Source: Molossus alvarezi (taxonomy: Eukaryota; Chordata; Mammalia; Chiroptera; Molossidae). From it: DNA of 64,000 nucleotides. Positions 1-11,673 of this stretch are shown here, piece after piece (the first letter of the stretch is position 1; the number at the start of each line of letters is the position of its first letter). The stretch lies in the NCBI GenBank assembly GCA_037176705.1, contig CM073886.1:4278001-4342000 (forward strand). The letters are read 5' to 3'. The notes below the pieces were generated by a model. That model saw only the letters and a program-made list of their open reading frames with translations, made no database searches and was not told the origin of the DNA. A program made the translations under genes and the position numbers.

Positions 1-1303
1 GAAATTATACCAAGCATATTCTCTGATCACAATGCCTTGAAATTAGAAATCAACTGCAAAAAGTAAGTTTAAAAACACAAATATGTGGAGATTAAACAAT
101 ACTACTAAAATATGACTGGGTAAAGAAAAAAATAAAAGATAAAATCAAAATATATAGGCCCCTGGCCCATGTGACTCAGTGGATTGGAGCCTCATCCCAT
201 GCACTAAAGGGTCACAAGTTTGACTCCCAGTATGGGCACATACCCAGGTTGTGGGTTGGGTCCCTAGTCAGGATGCTTATGGAAGCAACTGATAGACGTT
301 TCTCTCTCACATTAATGTTTCTCTTTCTCTTCCTCTTCCTTCCACTCTCTCTAAAATCAATTTTTAAAAAATTTCATGTGAGGATTTTTAAAAATATATA
401 TAGAGAGAAATTAGAATGACAACATGAAATATTAAAACTTTTGGGATGCAGCAAAAGCAGTATTAAGAGGGAAGTGTATATCATTTTAGGCCTACCTCAA
501 GAAACAAGAGAAAGCCCAAGTTAACAACTTAACATTACATCTTGAAGGATTATAGAAAGAAGAACAAAAGCAACCCAAAATGAGCAAAAGAAAGGAAATA
601 AAAGAGCAGAATTGAATGAAATAGACAACAAAAGACTATACAACAATTAATACAACAAAAAGCTGCTTTTTTAAAAAGATTAATAAAACTGACAAACCTG
701 TGGCTAAACTCTCTAAGAGAAAAAAAACAAATCAGAAATAAAAGAGGAGAAATTATAACAGATATACAAAGGATCATACTAGAATACTATGAAAGACTAT
801 ATACCACCAAATTCAATAACCTGGAAGAAATGGATAAGTTCCTAGAAAAATATAACCTTCCTAAATTAAATTATGAAGAAATCGAAAATCTAAATAGACC
901 AATAAACAATGAGGAAACTGAAACAATCCTCAGAAACCTCCCCAAAAATAAAAGTTCAGACCATATGGCTTTACAAGTGAATTCTACCAAACGTTCAAAG
1001 ATTTGATATCTATTATTCTCAAACTCTTCCAAAAACATTCAAGAAGAGGCAATACTTCCTAAAACATTTTATGAGGCCAACATAGCCCTGATACCAAAAC
1101 TTGGCAAGGATAACACTAAAAAATAAAATTATAAATCAATATCTCTGATGAATATGGAGGCAAATTTTTTAAACAAAACACTGACAAATAGAATACAATG
1201 ATACAATAAAAATAATAATACAACATGATCAAGTGGAGTTTATTCCAGAGGTGCAAAGATGGTTCAACATTTGCAAATTGATCAATCTGATACACCACAT
1301 CAG
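1..1303 (+). mobile_element. Old L1 fragment, ORF2 (first part)
   Basis: The sequence reads as a decayed L1 ORF2. It opens at the end of the endonuclease domain (IIPSIFSDHNALKLEINCKK-like) and continues through the linker into the start of reverse transcriptase (QVEFIPE...WFNICKLINLIHHI). There are many stops and frameshifts. The copy is interrupted by a SINE at 158-390 and by a younger L1 at 1316-3226, and resumes at 3239. It extends beyond the left window edge. Confidence 0.85.
158..390 (+). mobile_element. Ves-like SINE
   Basis: A tRNA-derived head (CCTGGCCCATGTGACTCAGT, box A-like) is followed by a box B-like segment, a CT-rich stretch and an A-rich tail with a degenerate TGAGGAT. A short A/T-rich TSD (AAAATATATAG, 147-157 and about 391-403) flanks it. 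The copy is diverged and interrupts the old L1 ORF2. Confidence 0.8.
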
Positions 1304-1315
1304 AAAATCAAAGAA

Positions 1316-3226
1316 TAGGTTACTTTCGATTAAGATGGCAGGTAGGTAAACAAGGTATCGTGTCCTCCCACAACCTCATCAAAGTTACAACTAAACTACA
1401 GAACAACCATCATTCAAAGCTGCCTGAAATCAAGCTGAATGGAAGTCTTACAACTACGGAATTAAAGAAGCCGCATGGAGACTGGTAGGAGGGGTGGATG
1501 CGCGACAGGCTGGTCCCAAACTCACTTGTGGTGGATAAAAATTAGGAGGATACCTCAACTGGGAAGGTCCTCCCTGAGGACTGAGGGGTCCCCGTCCCTC
1601 ACCAGGCACCCCACTCAGGGTTCTAATGCCAGGAAGAAAAGGCCCCATAACTTCTGGCTTGAAAAACCAATAGGAACTGAAGCTCAGGGAGGCAGAAGCT
1701 GCTGGAGCCCCAGGCAGATCCTCTTAAAGGGCCAGCGCACAGACTTATCAGATTTCCTGAAGCCCCACCCCACCCAACGTTCAGGCCTACCCAAGTTGTT
1801 GCCAGTTACTTTACAATAGGATTGGCCTGTCTTGGATCCTGCTTCAGGTTTTCCTAAATTTCTTCAAACAAGCAGCATCTGGTCTCAGCTAGCCCCATAC
1901 AAACAAAGGGAGGCAGCTAAAATGAGGAGACAAAGAAACAGGTCCCAAATGAAAGAACAGAACAAAACTCCAGGAAAATAACTAAGTGAAATGGAAATAA
2001 GCAACCTAACAGATGCTGAGTTCAAAACACTGCTTATAAGGATACTCAATAAACTTAGTAAGAACCTCAGCAAACTTAGTGAGGTCCTCAAGAGCATAAA
2101 AAAAAAAAAGGTCCAGCCAGAAATGAAAAATGCACAGTCAGAAATGAAGGAGGCACTAACTGAAATAAAGAATAATTTACACAGATTCAATAGTAGAGTA
2201 GGTAAAGCCAAGAAGCAGATCATCGATTTGGAATATAAGGAAACAAAAAACACCCAATCAGAACAGCAAAAGAAAAAAGAATCCAAAAAAGTGAGGCTAG
2301 TGTAAGGAGCCTCTGGGACAACTTCAAGTGTGCCAACATTTGCATCTTGGGGGTGCCAGAAGGAGAAGAGAGAGAACAAGAAATCAAAAACCTATTTGAA
2401 ACAATAATGGCAGAAAACTTCCCTAACTTGGTGAAGGAAACAGACATACAAGTCCAGGAAGCACAGAGAGTCCCAAACAAGATGAACCCCAAGAGGCCCA
2501 CACCAAGATACATCATCATCAAAATGCAAACGGTTCAAGACAAAGAGAGAATCTTAAAAGCAGCAAGAGAAAAGCAGTTAGTTATCTACAATGGAGTTTC
2601 CATTAAGACTGTCAGCTGATTTCTCAAAAGATACTTTGAAGGCCAGAAAGGAGTGGCAAGAAGTATTCAGAGTGATGAAAAGCAAGAATCTGTAACCAAG
2701 ATTACTCTATCCGGCAAAGCTGTCATTTAGAATCAATGGCCATATAAAGAGTTTCCCAGATAAGAAAAAGTTAAAGGAGTTCATCAGCACCAAACCATTA
2801 TTATATGAAATATTGAAGGGTCTTCTTGAAGAAAAAGATAAAAAATATGAACAAACAAAATGGCAATGAATACATATCTATCAACAAACTGAATCTACAA
2901 ACAAAATGAACAAGCAGAACAGAAACATTCTCATAGATACAGAGAACGTTTTGTTGGTTGCCAGATGGGAGGAGGTTGGGGAAATGGGTGAAAAAGATGA
3001 AGGGATTAAGAAGTACAAATTGGTTGCTAGACTGACAAATCTCAAAGAGAAGGGGGGTTGGGGGTGGTACAAAATAATCCAAAGAATTTACATGCATATA
3101 CGCATAACCAGTGGACACAGACAACAGTGTGGGGAAAGGCAGAAGTGGGGCGGGAGTGGGGAGGAGGGGTCAATTGGGGAAAAATGAGGAACATCTGTAA
3201 TACATTCAACAATAAAGATGTTTTTA
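1316..3226 (+). mobile_element. L1 with 5'UTR and ORF1 joined to 3'UTR (internal deletion)
   Basis: The element begins with an L1-type start containing AAGATGGC, then a GC-rich 5'UTR and a decayed ORF1 (about 1990-2860; RRM/CTD region readable as NFPNLVKETDIQVQEAQRVP). The first ~10 codons of ORF2 follow, and the sequence then jumps directly to the L1 3'UTR, ending AATAAAGATG. Nearly all of ORF2 is missing. A 12-bp TSD (AAAATCAAAGAA) lies at 1304-1315 and 3227-3238, so the element inserted into the older L1 ORF2. Confidence 0.85.
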
Positions 3227-3238
3227 AAAATCAAAGAA

Positions 3239-4395
3239 GAACATTTATATGATCATATCAATAGATGTAAAAAATGCATTTGATAAGATACAATATCCAT
3301 TTGTGACCAAAACACTCAATAAAATGGGTATAGAAGGAAAGTAACTCAACATAATAAAGGCCATATTTTGACAAACCCTCAGCCAATACAATACTTAATG
3401 GTGAAAAATCAAAAGCTTTTCCTCTCAAATCAGAAATAAGACAAGAATGCCTACTCTCTCCACTTTTATTCAGCATAGTTCTGGAAGTCCTAGCCAGAGA
3501 ATTCAGGCAAGAGAAAGAAATAAAAGTCATCCAAAGTGGGAAGTAAGAAATAAAAGTATCACTTTTTGCAGATGACATGATTCTGTATATAGAAAACCCT
3601 AAACACTCCAAGAATCTATTAGAATAACAAATATAGTAAAGTTGCAGGATACATAATTAACATAAAGTTAATCTACATAAATTCACTGCTTTCCTATGCT
3701 AACAATGAAACTTCAGAAAAATAAATGAAAAAAAAATGACTATGAGGTATCACCTCACACCTGCAAGAATGGCTGCCATCAACAAATAATCAAACAAGTG
3801 CTGGCGAGGACGTGTAGAAAAAATGGGACTCTAGTACACTGCTAGTGGGAATGCAGACTGGTGGAGACACTAAGGAAAACAATATGGTGTTTCCTCTAAA
3901 AATTAAAACTAGAACTTCCATTTGACCCAGTGATCCCACTTTTTAAATATATCCTAAGAAGCCTGAAACACCAATCAGAAAGAATATATGGCCCTGGCCG
4001 GTATGGCTCAGCAGTTAAGAGTGTCGGCCTGTGGACCAGAGAGTCCCGGGATAGGTTCCTGCTAAGGGCATGTACCTTGGTTACAGTTTGTCCCTGGCCC
4101 CAGATAGGGTTGTGTGGGTGGCAACCAGTCGATGTGTCTCTCTTGCATCTGTGTTTCTCTCTCTCTCTTATTCCCTCTCTCCCTCCCACTCTCTGAAGAT
4201 AAATGCAAAAAATGTCCTCTGGTGAGGATACAAAAATAAAATAAAATAAAATAAAATAAAAAGTAAAGAAAGAATATATGTACCCCTATATTCATAGTAG
4301 TGCTATTTACAATAGTGAATATCTGAAAATAACCCAAGTGTTCATCAGTAGATGAGTGGATAAAAAAAAGTTCTGTTACATTTCACTGGCGTATT
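3239..4395 (+). mobile_element. Old L1 fragment, ORF2 (second part)
   Basis: This continues the L1 interrupted at 1303. The reverse transcriptase region reads [15 protein letters not shown], and a degenerate [16 protein letters not shown] stretch is near 3565-3600. At about 3729 the sequence jumps to the ORF2 C-terminal domain ([19 protein letters not shown] frame), which ends at 4395 where a minus-strand L1 begins. It is interrupted by a SINE at 3991-4266. Confidence 0.8.
3991..4266 (+). mobile_element. Ves-like SINE
   Basis: The head is GCCCTGGCCGGTATGGCTCA, followed by a box B-like GGGATAGGTTCC, a CT-rich region, TCCTCTGGTGAGGAT, and an (AAAAT)n tail. The TSD AGAAAGAATATATG lies at 3977-3990 and 4267-4280. 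Confidence 0.93.
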
Positions 4396-4568
4396 ATCAG
4401 TGAAAATTCTGCTGCACATGATGTCTAATATTTTGTTGCCTACATTTTCTTCTAGGATTTTTATGGATTCACGAATCACATTTTGAGTTTATTCTTGTGT
4501 ATGGTGTATATTGGTGATCTAGCTCCATTTTTTGGCATGTAGCTGTCCAATTTTCCCAACACCGTTTC
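4396..4568 (-). mobile_element. L1 minus-strand fragment (3' part of the element at 5824-8704)
   Basis: Read on the minus strand this is ORF2 sequence (CWENWTAT...) that joins in register with QWNRDRIF at the 5824 end of the next minus-strand L1 piece. The two parts are one element, split by the plus-strand L1 at 4585-5806. The copy is truncated at 4396 and lacks the ORF2 C-terminus and 3'UTR. Confidence 0.8.
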
Positions 4569-4584
4569 TTAAAAAGTCTGTCTC

Positions 4585-5806
4585 AGAATACCAACTTACA
4601 CTATACACAAGAATAAATTCAAAATAGATAAAAGACTTAAATGTAACTTGTGAATCCATAAACATTCTAGAAGAAAATGTAGGCAACAAAATCTCAAACA
4701 TCATACGCAGCATACCAATACAACACCTAAGGCAAGAGAAACAAAGGAAAAAATGAACACATGGGACTACATCAAACTCAAAAGCTTCTGCACAGCAAAA
4801 TAAACAACCATCAAAATGGAAATGGATCCCACTATATGGAAGACCATAATCGCCAATGAGACATCAGATAAGCGGTTAATTTCCAAAATATATAGAGTGC
4901 TCATACAACTCAACAAAAGGAAGACAAAGAACCCAATTAAAAAATGGGCAAAGGACCTAAATAGACACCTCTCCAAAGAGGACATACAAAAGGCCAAGAG
5001 ACATATAAAGAAATGCTCACTATCACTAATCATCAGAGAGATGCAAATTAAAACAACTATGAGGTATCACCTCACACCTGTCAGAACAGCCGCCATCAAC
5101 AAATCATCAAACAACAAGTGCTGGCGAGGGTGTGGAGAAAAGGGGACTCTAGTACACTGCTGGTGGGAGTGCAGACTGTGCAGCCACTGTGGAAAATACT
5201 GTGGTGTTATCTCAAAAAGTAAAAAGTTGATCTGCCATTTGACCCAGTGATCCCACTGCTAGGAATGTACCCTAAGAAACCTGAAACACTAAGAATATAT
5301 GTACCCCTATGTTCATAGCAGCACTATTTACAATAGCTATGATATGGAAACAACCCAAGTGTCCATCAGTAGATGAGTGGATTAAAAAGCTGTGTGGTAC
5401 ATGTACACAATGGAATACTAGGCAGCTGTAGAAAGAAAGAAAGATCACTCATCCTTTGAGATGGCATGGAAGGACCTGGAGAATATTATGCTCAGTGAAA
5501 CAAGCCAAGCAGAGAATGACAAATATCATATGATCTCACTTATTTGTGGAATATAATGAACTAAACAAACAGATGAACAAAATTAACCCAGAAATATAGA
5601 GGTGGGGTACAGACTGACAAACCTCAGAAAAGGGGGTGGGTTTGTGGGGGAAGAGATAAACCACAGAACTTACATGCATGTGTGTATGACCAATGAACAT
5701 AGACAACAAATCTGGGCATGGAGTGGGGGGAAGGGGAGGAGGGTGTCAGTGGGGGGAAAATGAGAAACATCTGTAACAAAAACAAATTAATAAATAAAAA
5801 AATTTT
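4585..5806 (+). mobile_element. 5'-truncated L1 (ORF2 C-terminus plus 3'UTR)
   Basis: This carries an ORF2 C-terminal region with a stretch open at 4816-5250 (zinc-knuckle-like [20 protein letters not shown]), then the 3'UTR (about 5560-5780) with a G-rich tract, then an A-rich tail. A near-perfect TSD (TTAAAAAGTCTGTCTC, 4569-4584; one-base variant at 5807-5823) shows insertion into the minus-strand L1. Confidence 0.88.
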
Positions 5807-5823
5807 TTAAAAAATTCTGTCTC

Positions 5824-8704
5824 TATTCCATTGTATGCTCTTGTCATCTTTGTCAACTATTAATTGAGCATAATGTCTTGGGTCAATTTCCAAAATCTCT
5901 GTTCTGTTCCATTGATCTATATGCCTGTTCTTGTGCCAGTACCAGGCTGTTTTTATTACAATGGCTTTGTAGTATAACCTAATATCTGGTACTGTGATCC
6001 CTCCTACTTTGTCCTTCTTTTTCAAGAATGCTGTGGCCATTTGTGGTCTTTTTTGGTTCCATATGAACTTTTAAAGTATTTGTTGTAGTTCTGTGAAATA
6101 TGTTGTTGGTATTTTGATTGGGATTCCATTAAATCAATAGATTGCTTTGGGTAGTATGGACATTTCAGTGATGTTTTTTTCCAATCCATGAACAAGGTAT
6201 ATGCTTCACTTTTTATATCTTCCTCTATTTCTTTTTTCAATGTCCTGTAGTTTTCTGAGAATAGGTCCTTTACTTCTTTGGTTGTTTATTCCTAGGCATT
6301 TTAAATTTTTTTGTTGCAATGGTGAATGGATTTTATTTTTTAAGTTTCTCTTTCTGTATGTTCATTATTGGTGTATAAAAATGCTAATGATTTTTGGATG
6401 TTGATTTTGTATCTTGCTACTTTGCTGAATTATTTATTAAATCTAGTAGTTTTTTTATGGAATCTTTAGGGTTTTCTAAGTACAATATCATGTCATCTGA
6501 GAATAATGACACTTTCACTTCTTTTTTTCCAATTTGGATCCCTTTTGTTTTCCTTCATGTCTGATTGCTATGGCTAAGACTTCCAGTATTATGTTCAATA
6601 AGAGTGGTGAAAGTGGGCATCCTTGTCTTGTTCCTGTTCTTAAGGGAAATGCTTTTTGTTTTTGCCCACTGAGTATGTTGTTGGCTGTAGGTCTTTCATA
6701 CATGGCCTTTATTATGTCGAGATATGATCCCTCTATTCCCAGATTGCTGAGCCTTTTTATCAGAAGTGAGGTCTGGATTTTGTTGAATGCTTTTTCAGTG
6801 TTTATTGATATGATCATATAATTTTTATCTTTCATTTTGTTTATATGATGTATCACATTTATTGATTTATAAATATTGTACCAGCCCTGCATCCCTGGAA
6901 TAATTCCCACTTGGTCATGGTGCATAATTTTTTTTAATAGATTGCTGAATTTGATTTGCTAAGATTTTGTTAAGGATTTTGGCATCTATGTTTATCAGGG
7001 ATATTGGCTTGTAAATTTCTTTCTTTTTAATGTCTTTATCTGTTTTGGGATTAGAATTATGCTGGCCTCATATAAAGAACTTGAAAGTTTTCCTGTAAAT
7101 TATTCTTTATTTCAGTTACTGCATCCTTCATTTCTGACTGGTCCTTTATTATGTTCTTGAGTCCCTCACTAAGTTTATTGAGCATCCTTATAAGGAGTGT
7201 TTTGAACTCTGAATCTGTTGGATTGCTTATCTCCATTTCATTGAGTTCTTTTCCTGGAGTTTTGTTCTATTCTTCCATTTGGGACATTTTTCTTTGTCTC
7301 TTCATTTTGGTTGCCTCCCTGTGTTTATTTCTATGTATCAGGTAGAGTTGCTATGTCTCCTAGGGTGGCCTGCTATATTAGGTGTCCTGTAGGGTCCAGT
7401 GGCACAGCCTCCCTGATCACCCAGCTGGGCCCTCAAGGTGTACCTCTTGTGTGGACTTTATACCCTTTGTTGTAATTGAGTCTTGATTGCTGTTGGCATA
7501 TCAATAGAAGAATTTTACTCAGGCTGATCAGCTTCAAGGACTGGCTGTGCCCACTAATTGACCTCTGACTACCTTGGATGATCAGCTGTGCAGGACCCCA
7601 CCACACAGAGAAAGACTTACTTCAGCAGGGCTCTGGTACCCCCTGAGTCCATTCCTTGAGTGTGGTTGGGGACGTGGTTGGGTGGTGGTGTTTTGATGTA
7701 GTCTGAAGCTGTCCACTGTGTGTGCTGGCTCTGGAGCAAGGTCAGCCACTGCCTGTGTCCTACCCAGGGCCACCAGGCATAAGCTATAAAGTGGTCTGCA
7801 GATGGCTGCTTTTTGTGCTGGGCTTGGAGGTGCCTAGGCAAAGCCAACTTGTGAACCCAGGCTGGCTGCTTCTAGTGCCAGGCCTGAGGCCTCTTAGCAA
7901 GAGGCACGGGGCCTGCTGTTGCCAGATGCTGCTTATTTGAGAAAATTTAGGAAAATCTGACGCAGGAGCCAAAACAGGCCAAACCTATGGTAAAGCCACT
8001 GTAAACAGCTTGGGTGGGCCTGAAAGTTTGGTGGGACAGGGCCTCAGGGAATCACCAGAGTTGGGTAAATAGTATGAGCCAGATATGAGTGCTGTCTGAC
8101 GGCCTTGTGGGGGAAGCATTCACCAAAGGAACAATGGCCTCCACCAGCACATCTGTCCAGGAGAAAGCTGCCTTTCCTGTCCTCGTTCTAATGCCAAAGA
8201 ACTCAGTTCTTCACCATATGTATCTGGTGCCTTTCAAGCTGCCTCCCCTTTACGCTGGAGCTCAGAGGGAGTGGATCCCAGTAAGTTTGTGTGCGGGCCC
8301 TTTAAGAGGAGCTGCCTGGGGCTCCAGAAGCCTCAGCCTCCCTCAACCTCAGTTCCCACTAGTTTTTATAGCCAGAAGTTATGCGGACTTCTCTTCCTGG
8401 CACTGGAACCCTGAGCTGGGCACCTGGTGTGGGACAGGGACCCCTCACTCCTCGGGGAGGACCTTCCCAGCTGAGGTGTCCTCCTGATTTTTATCCGCCA
8501 CACATGGGTGTGGGACCAGCCCATCCTCCTCTGCCCCTCCTACCAGTCTCGATGTGGCTGCTTCTTTAAATTGTAGTTGTAGGACTTCCATTCAACTTGA
8601 TTTCAGGTGGTACTGAAGGATGTCTGTTCTGTACTTTGGTTGTAATTTTGATGTGGTTGTGAGAGGAGGCGAGTACTGTGTTTACCTTTCCTCCATCTTG
8701 ACTG
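5824..8704 (-). mobile_element. L1 minus-strand, 5'UTR + ORF1 fragment + ORF2 fragment
   Basis: On the minus strand the order is 5'UTR (8704 to about 7310, starting CAAGATGG), ORF1 N-terminal half (about 7310-7095), then an abrupt join to ORF2 reverse transcriptase (YEASIILIP...). This runs past [20 protein letters not shown] (complement of about 6870-6925) to 5824. The ORF1 C-terminus and the ORF2 endonuclease are deleted. The 5'UTR matches that of the element at 1316, so both belong to one older subfamily. Confidence 0.85.
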
Positions 8705-9080
8705 GAAGTCTATGTTTGTTTGTTTTTTAAAGAAGCAGTCTGAAATTAAGAATACCATGTCTGACATTAACAGTACACTGGAAGGAATTAAAAGTATGTT
8801 GCATGAAGCATCTGATTGAATCACTGATTTGGAAGACAAGTTAGAAAAAAACACCCAATGAGAACAAAAAGAAAAAAGAATTTTGAAAAATGAGGATAGT
8901 TTAAGGGAACTTCAGGACAAGATGAAATGTAACAATATCCACATCACAGAGGCACCAAACAGAACACTTTCCCAACCTGGTGAAGGAAAATGTCACACAA
9001 GTTCAGGAAGCACAGAGTTCCAATCAACTAACCCAAAGAGAACCACATCAAGATGCATCACAATTAAAATAGCAAGGTTA

Positions 9081-9233
9081 CCCTGGCTGGTTTGTCTCAG
9101 CAGTTACAGTGTCATCCTGTGGACCAAAGGGTCACAGATTTGCTTCCAGTCAAGGGCACATATGTGGGTTGAAGGTACAATCCCAGCCTCAGTCAGGGTT
9201 GTGTGGGAGGCAACTGATCAAGTGTTTCTCTCA

Positions 9234-9289
<56 letters not shown>

Positions 9290-9393
9290 TCTGTCTCCTT
9301 CTCCCTCTCCCTCTCCTCTCCCCCCACCACTCCCTTCCATTCTCCCTAAAAAAATCAATGAAAAAAATATCATCAGGTGAGAAATAAATAAAT
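9081..9393 (+). mobile_element. Ves-like SINE with expanded CT tract
   Basis: The head is CCCTGGCTGGTTTGTCTCAG, the middle is CT-rich and the tail A-rich. The TSD AAAATAGCAAGGTTA (9066-9080) matches AAAATGACAAAGGTTA (9394-9409). The internal CT tract has expanded to a long microsatellite. Confidence 0.88.
9237..9293 (+). repeat. (CT)n microsatellite
   Basis: A nearly pure CT dinucleotide run of more than 50 bp, grown from the CT-rich segment of the host SINE. The GA-rich complement gives spurious reading frames on the minus strand. Confidence 0.97.
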
Positions 9394-10507
9394 AAAATGA
9401 CAAAGGTTAAACAAAGAGACTCATAAGAGCAGCAAGGGAGTTCCCACAAAGCTGTCAGCTGGTTTTTTCCAACAGAAACACATCTGACCAGAAGGAATTG
9501 TCATGAAGTATTCAAAGTAATGAAAAGCAAGGATCTGAAACCAAGATTACTCTGTTCAGCAAGGTTATCATTTAAAATTGAAAGCAAAATAAAGAGCTCC
9601 CAAGACCAAATCAAAGCAAAACAAAATAGGCTAAAGGAGTTCATTACTACCAAACCAGCATTGCAAGAACTGTTCATGGGACTGCTTTAAAAATCAAAGA
9701 GAAAGCTGAACATAGGTATATAGAAAAAAAACAGCAATAAATAAGTACCTATCAATAATAACCTTGAATGTAAATAGATAAAATGGTTGAATCAAAAGAC
9801 ATGGTGTAACTGAATGGATAAGAAAACATGGCCCATATATGTGCCATCTACAAGAGACCCATTTCAGGACAAAAGATTCACACAGACTGAAAGTGAAAGT
9901 ATGGAAAAAAATATTCTATACAAATGGAAATGAAAAAAATCTGAGGTAGCAATACTTATATCTGACAAAATAGACTTCAAAACAAAGGCCACAACAAGAG
10001 ACAGAAAGGGTCACTACATAATACTAAAAGGATATATCTAACAAGAGGACATAACCCTTGTAAACCTGTATGTTACCAATATAGACTTTAAGGAGGAGAT
10101 TGGCAGCAATACAGTCATATTAGGGGACTTTAACACCCCACTATCATTATTGGATAGATCTTCCAGGCAAAAAATCAACAAGGAAAGAGCCAACATAAAC
10201 AACACACTGCATCATATAGATTTAATTTATATTTACAGAACATTTTATCCCAAAGCAACAGAATATACATTCTTCTCAAATGCACATGGAACATTTCAAA
10301 AGTAGAACACATATTAGGACACAAAATACATCTTAACAAATTCAGGAAGACTGCAGTCATACCAAGCATCTTTGCAGATCACAAAGGCATAAAACTAGAA
10401 ATCAACCACAATAAACAATACAAAAATACACAAACAAATGGAGGCTAAAAAGCATGTTATTAAACAATGAAGGAGATCAAGGAAGAAATAAAAATTACCT
10501 GGAAACA

Positions 10508-10733
10508 GCCCTGACCAGTTTGGCTCAGCAGTTAGAGAATTGGTCTGTGGACCAATGAGTCATGGGTTCAATTCTGGTCAAGGGCACATACCTCAGCTAC
10601 AGGTTGTGTGGGAGGCAGCCAGTCGATGTGTCTCTTTCACATCAATGTTTCACTCTCCCTCTCTCACTCCCTCTCTCCCTCCCATTCTATTTGAGATAAA
10701 TAGAAAAAATATCTTCAGATGAAAATTAAAAAT
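10508..10733 (+). mobile_element. Ves-like SINE
   Basis: The head is GCCCTGACCAGTTTGGCTCA with box B GGGTTCAATTCT, followed by a CT-rich stretch and an A-rich tail. The TSD is ATTACCTGGAAACA (ending 10507) and ATTAACTGGAAACA (ending 10749). Confidence 0.92.
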
Positions 10734-10849
10734 GAATTAACTGGAAACAAATAAAAATGAACACAAAACAACCCATAGGGAACAGAGCAAAAGCAGTCCT
10801 GAGAGGGAGGTTTATATCATTACAAGCCTACCTCAAGAAGCAAGAAAAA

Positions 10850-11673
10850 AGAAGAGAGAAAAAATGGCGGCGGAGTGAACGGAGCTACACAGACCGTCTC
10901 CCAGAACCAAACTGGAATTATAACTATAACACAGACAAATCGACGGGAAAAACCAACAGAAAAGCAGCTTGGAGGACCATACAACGAGGGACACTGACTC
11001 CATCCCAGTAGGCTTGCGAAGGCGCGAGACGGGGCTGGGAGCCCACGGTCCGAAGCTCGGCAGCGGCCTTAGCTGGGAGCGGCGCCCTTGGGTTACACTC
11101 CCAGGCGGCCCCACAGCGCAGAGCTGAGACAGAGGCTGAAACAGCCACAGCCACTCACCTTGGGCTCCGGCAGAGGGAGGGCAGACTGGACTGGAACTGT
11201 GTGGGGACACTCGGGATTTGGAGGGCGCTCAGAGCTTTGGCTGAGTAGAGCCACTCAGGACGGTGGCCATAGTGCTCCTTCCCAGGGCTCTGAGGAGAGG
11301 CAGCAGCCCCTCCCTAGGAGATCCAACCCCACCCTGTGGGCCATTGAAGTGCTAATTGAGGCTCACTAACAACCAGCATCTGCCCCACCCTCGTGAAAAC
11401 CCCTTGGCTGAGCACCAGAGGGAGTTTTTCAATCAACTGACAACCCAAAACTCATCAAGTAACCTAGACTGCTAGCCTCCAGGCAAAAAGCTAGAGGATA
11501 CCAGTACCTTTCCTGGGCTGGCAACTTTAACCAGGAAAGTAAGACTTGACAGTGGTGTTCAATGTGGGTCCTCCCTCGCTCATCTAAACACAGGAGAGGG
11601 AGCCACAAACAGCAGAACACCAACACCCACAGGGAGAACTTGACAGGCTCCAAAGCCCACAGTGATAGCCAAA
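10850..11673 (+). promoter_or_regulatory. L1-A 5'UTR
   Basis: This is the 5'UTR of full-length L1-A, beginning just after the TSD AAGAAGCAAGAAAAA (10835-10849; repeated at 22948-22962). It contains AAAATGGCGGC at about 10860, a perfect YY1-type motif at the L1 start. The middle (about 11060-11555) is single-copy and matches the L1-F 5'UTR in intron 7 of UQCRC2. The last ~100 bp matches L1-B. There are no tandem monomers. Confidence 0.85.

Larger units (their letters stand above)
8728..10849 (+). mobile_element. Old L1, outermost of the nest (first part: ORF1 and ORF2 endonuclease)
   Basis: Decayed ORF1 (about 8730-9690; LRELQDKMKCNNIHITEA) is followed by ORF2 endonuclease (about 9745-10495) with an ETHF-like motif, a GDFNTPL-like motif near 10125, and the end of the endonuclease domain. 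Two SINEs interrupt it (9081-9393 and 10508-10733). L1-A is inserted at 10849 and the element resumes at 22963. Confidence 0.85.

Noticed and set aside
2850..2900. ORF1 to 3'UTR join as a spliced L1 (SpIRE-like)
   Set aside because: I see no GT donor or AG acceptor at the join, so an ordinary deletion is more likely.
4396..4700. Inverted duplication that looks like L1 twin priming or a hairpin
   Set aside because: The minus-strand piece continues in register at 5824, and a TSD at 4569-4584 and 5807-5823 shows that a plus-strand L1 simply inserted into a minus-strand L1. The inverted similarity is due to both being L1s.
8883..9403. 165-codon frame and repetitive Arg/Glu frames near the CT tract
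   Set aside because: They run through a SINE and a (CT)n microsatellite and reflect simple-repeat translation.
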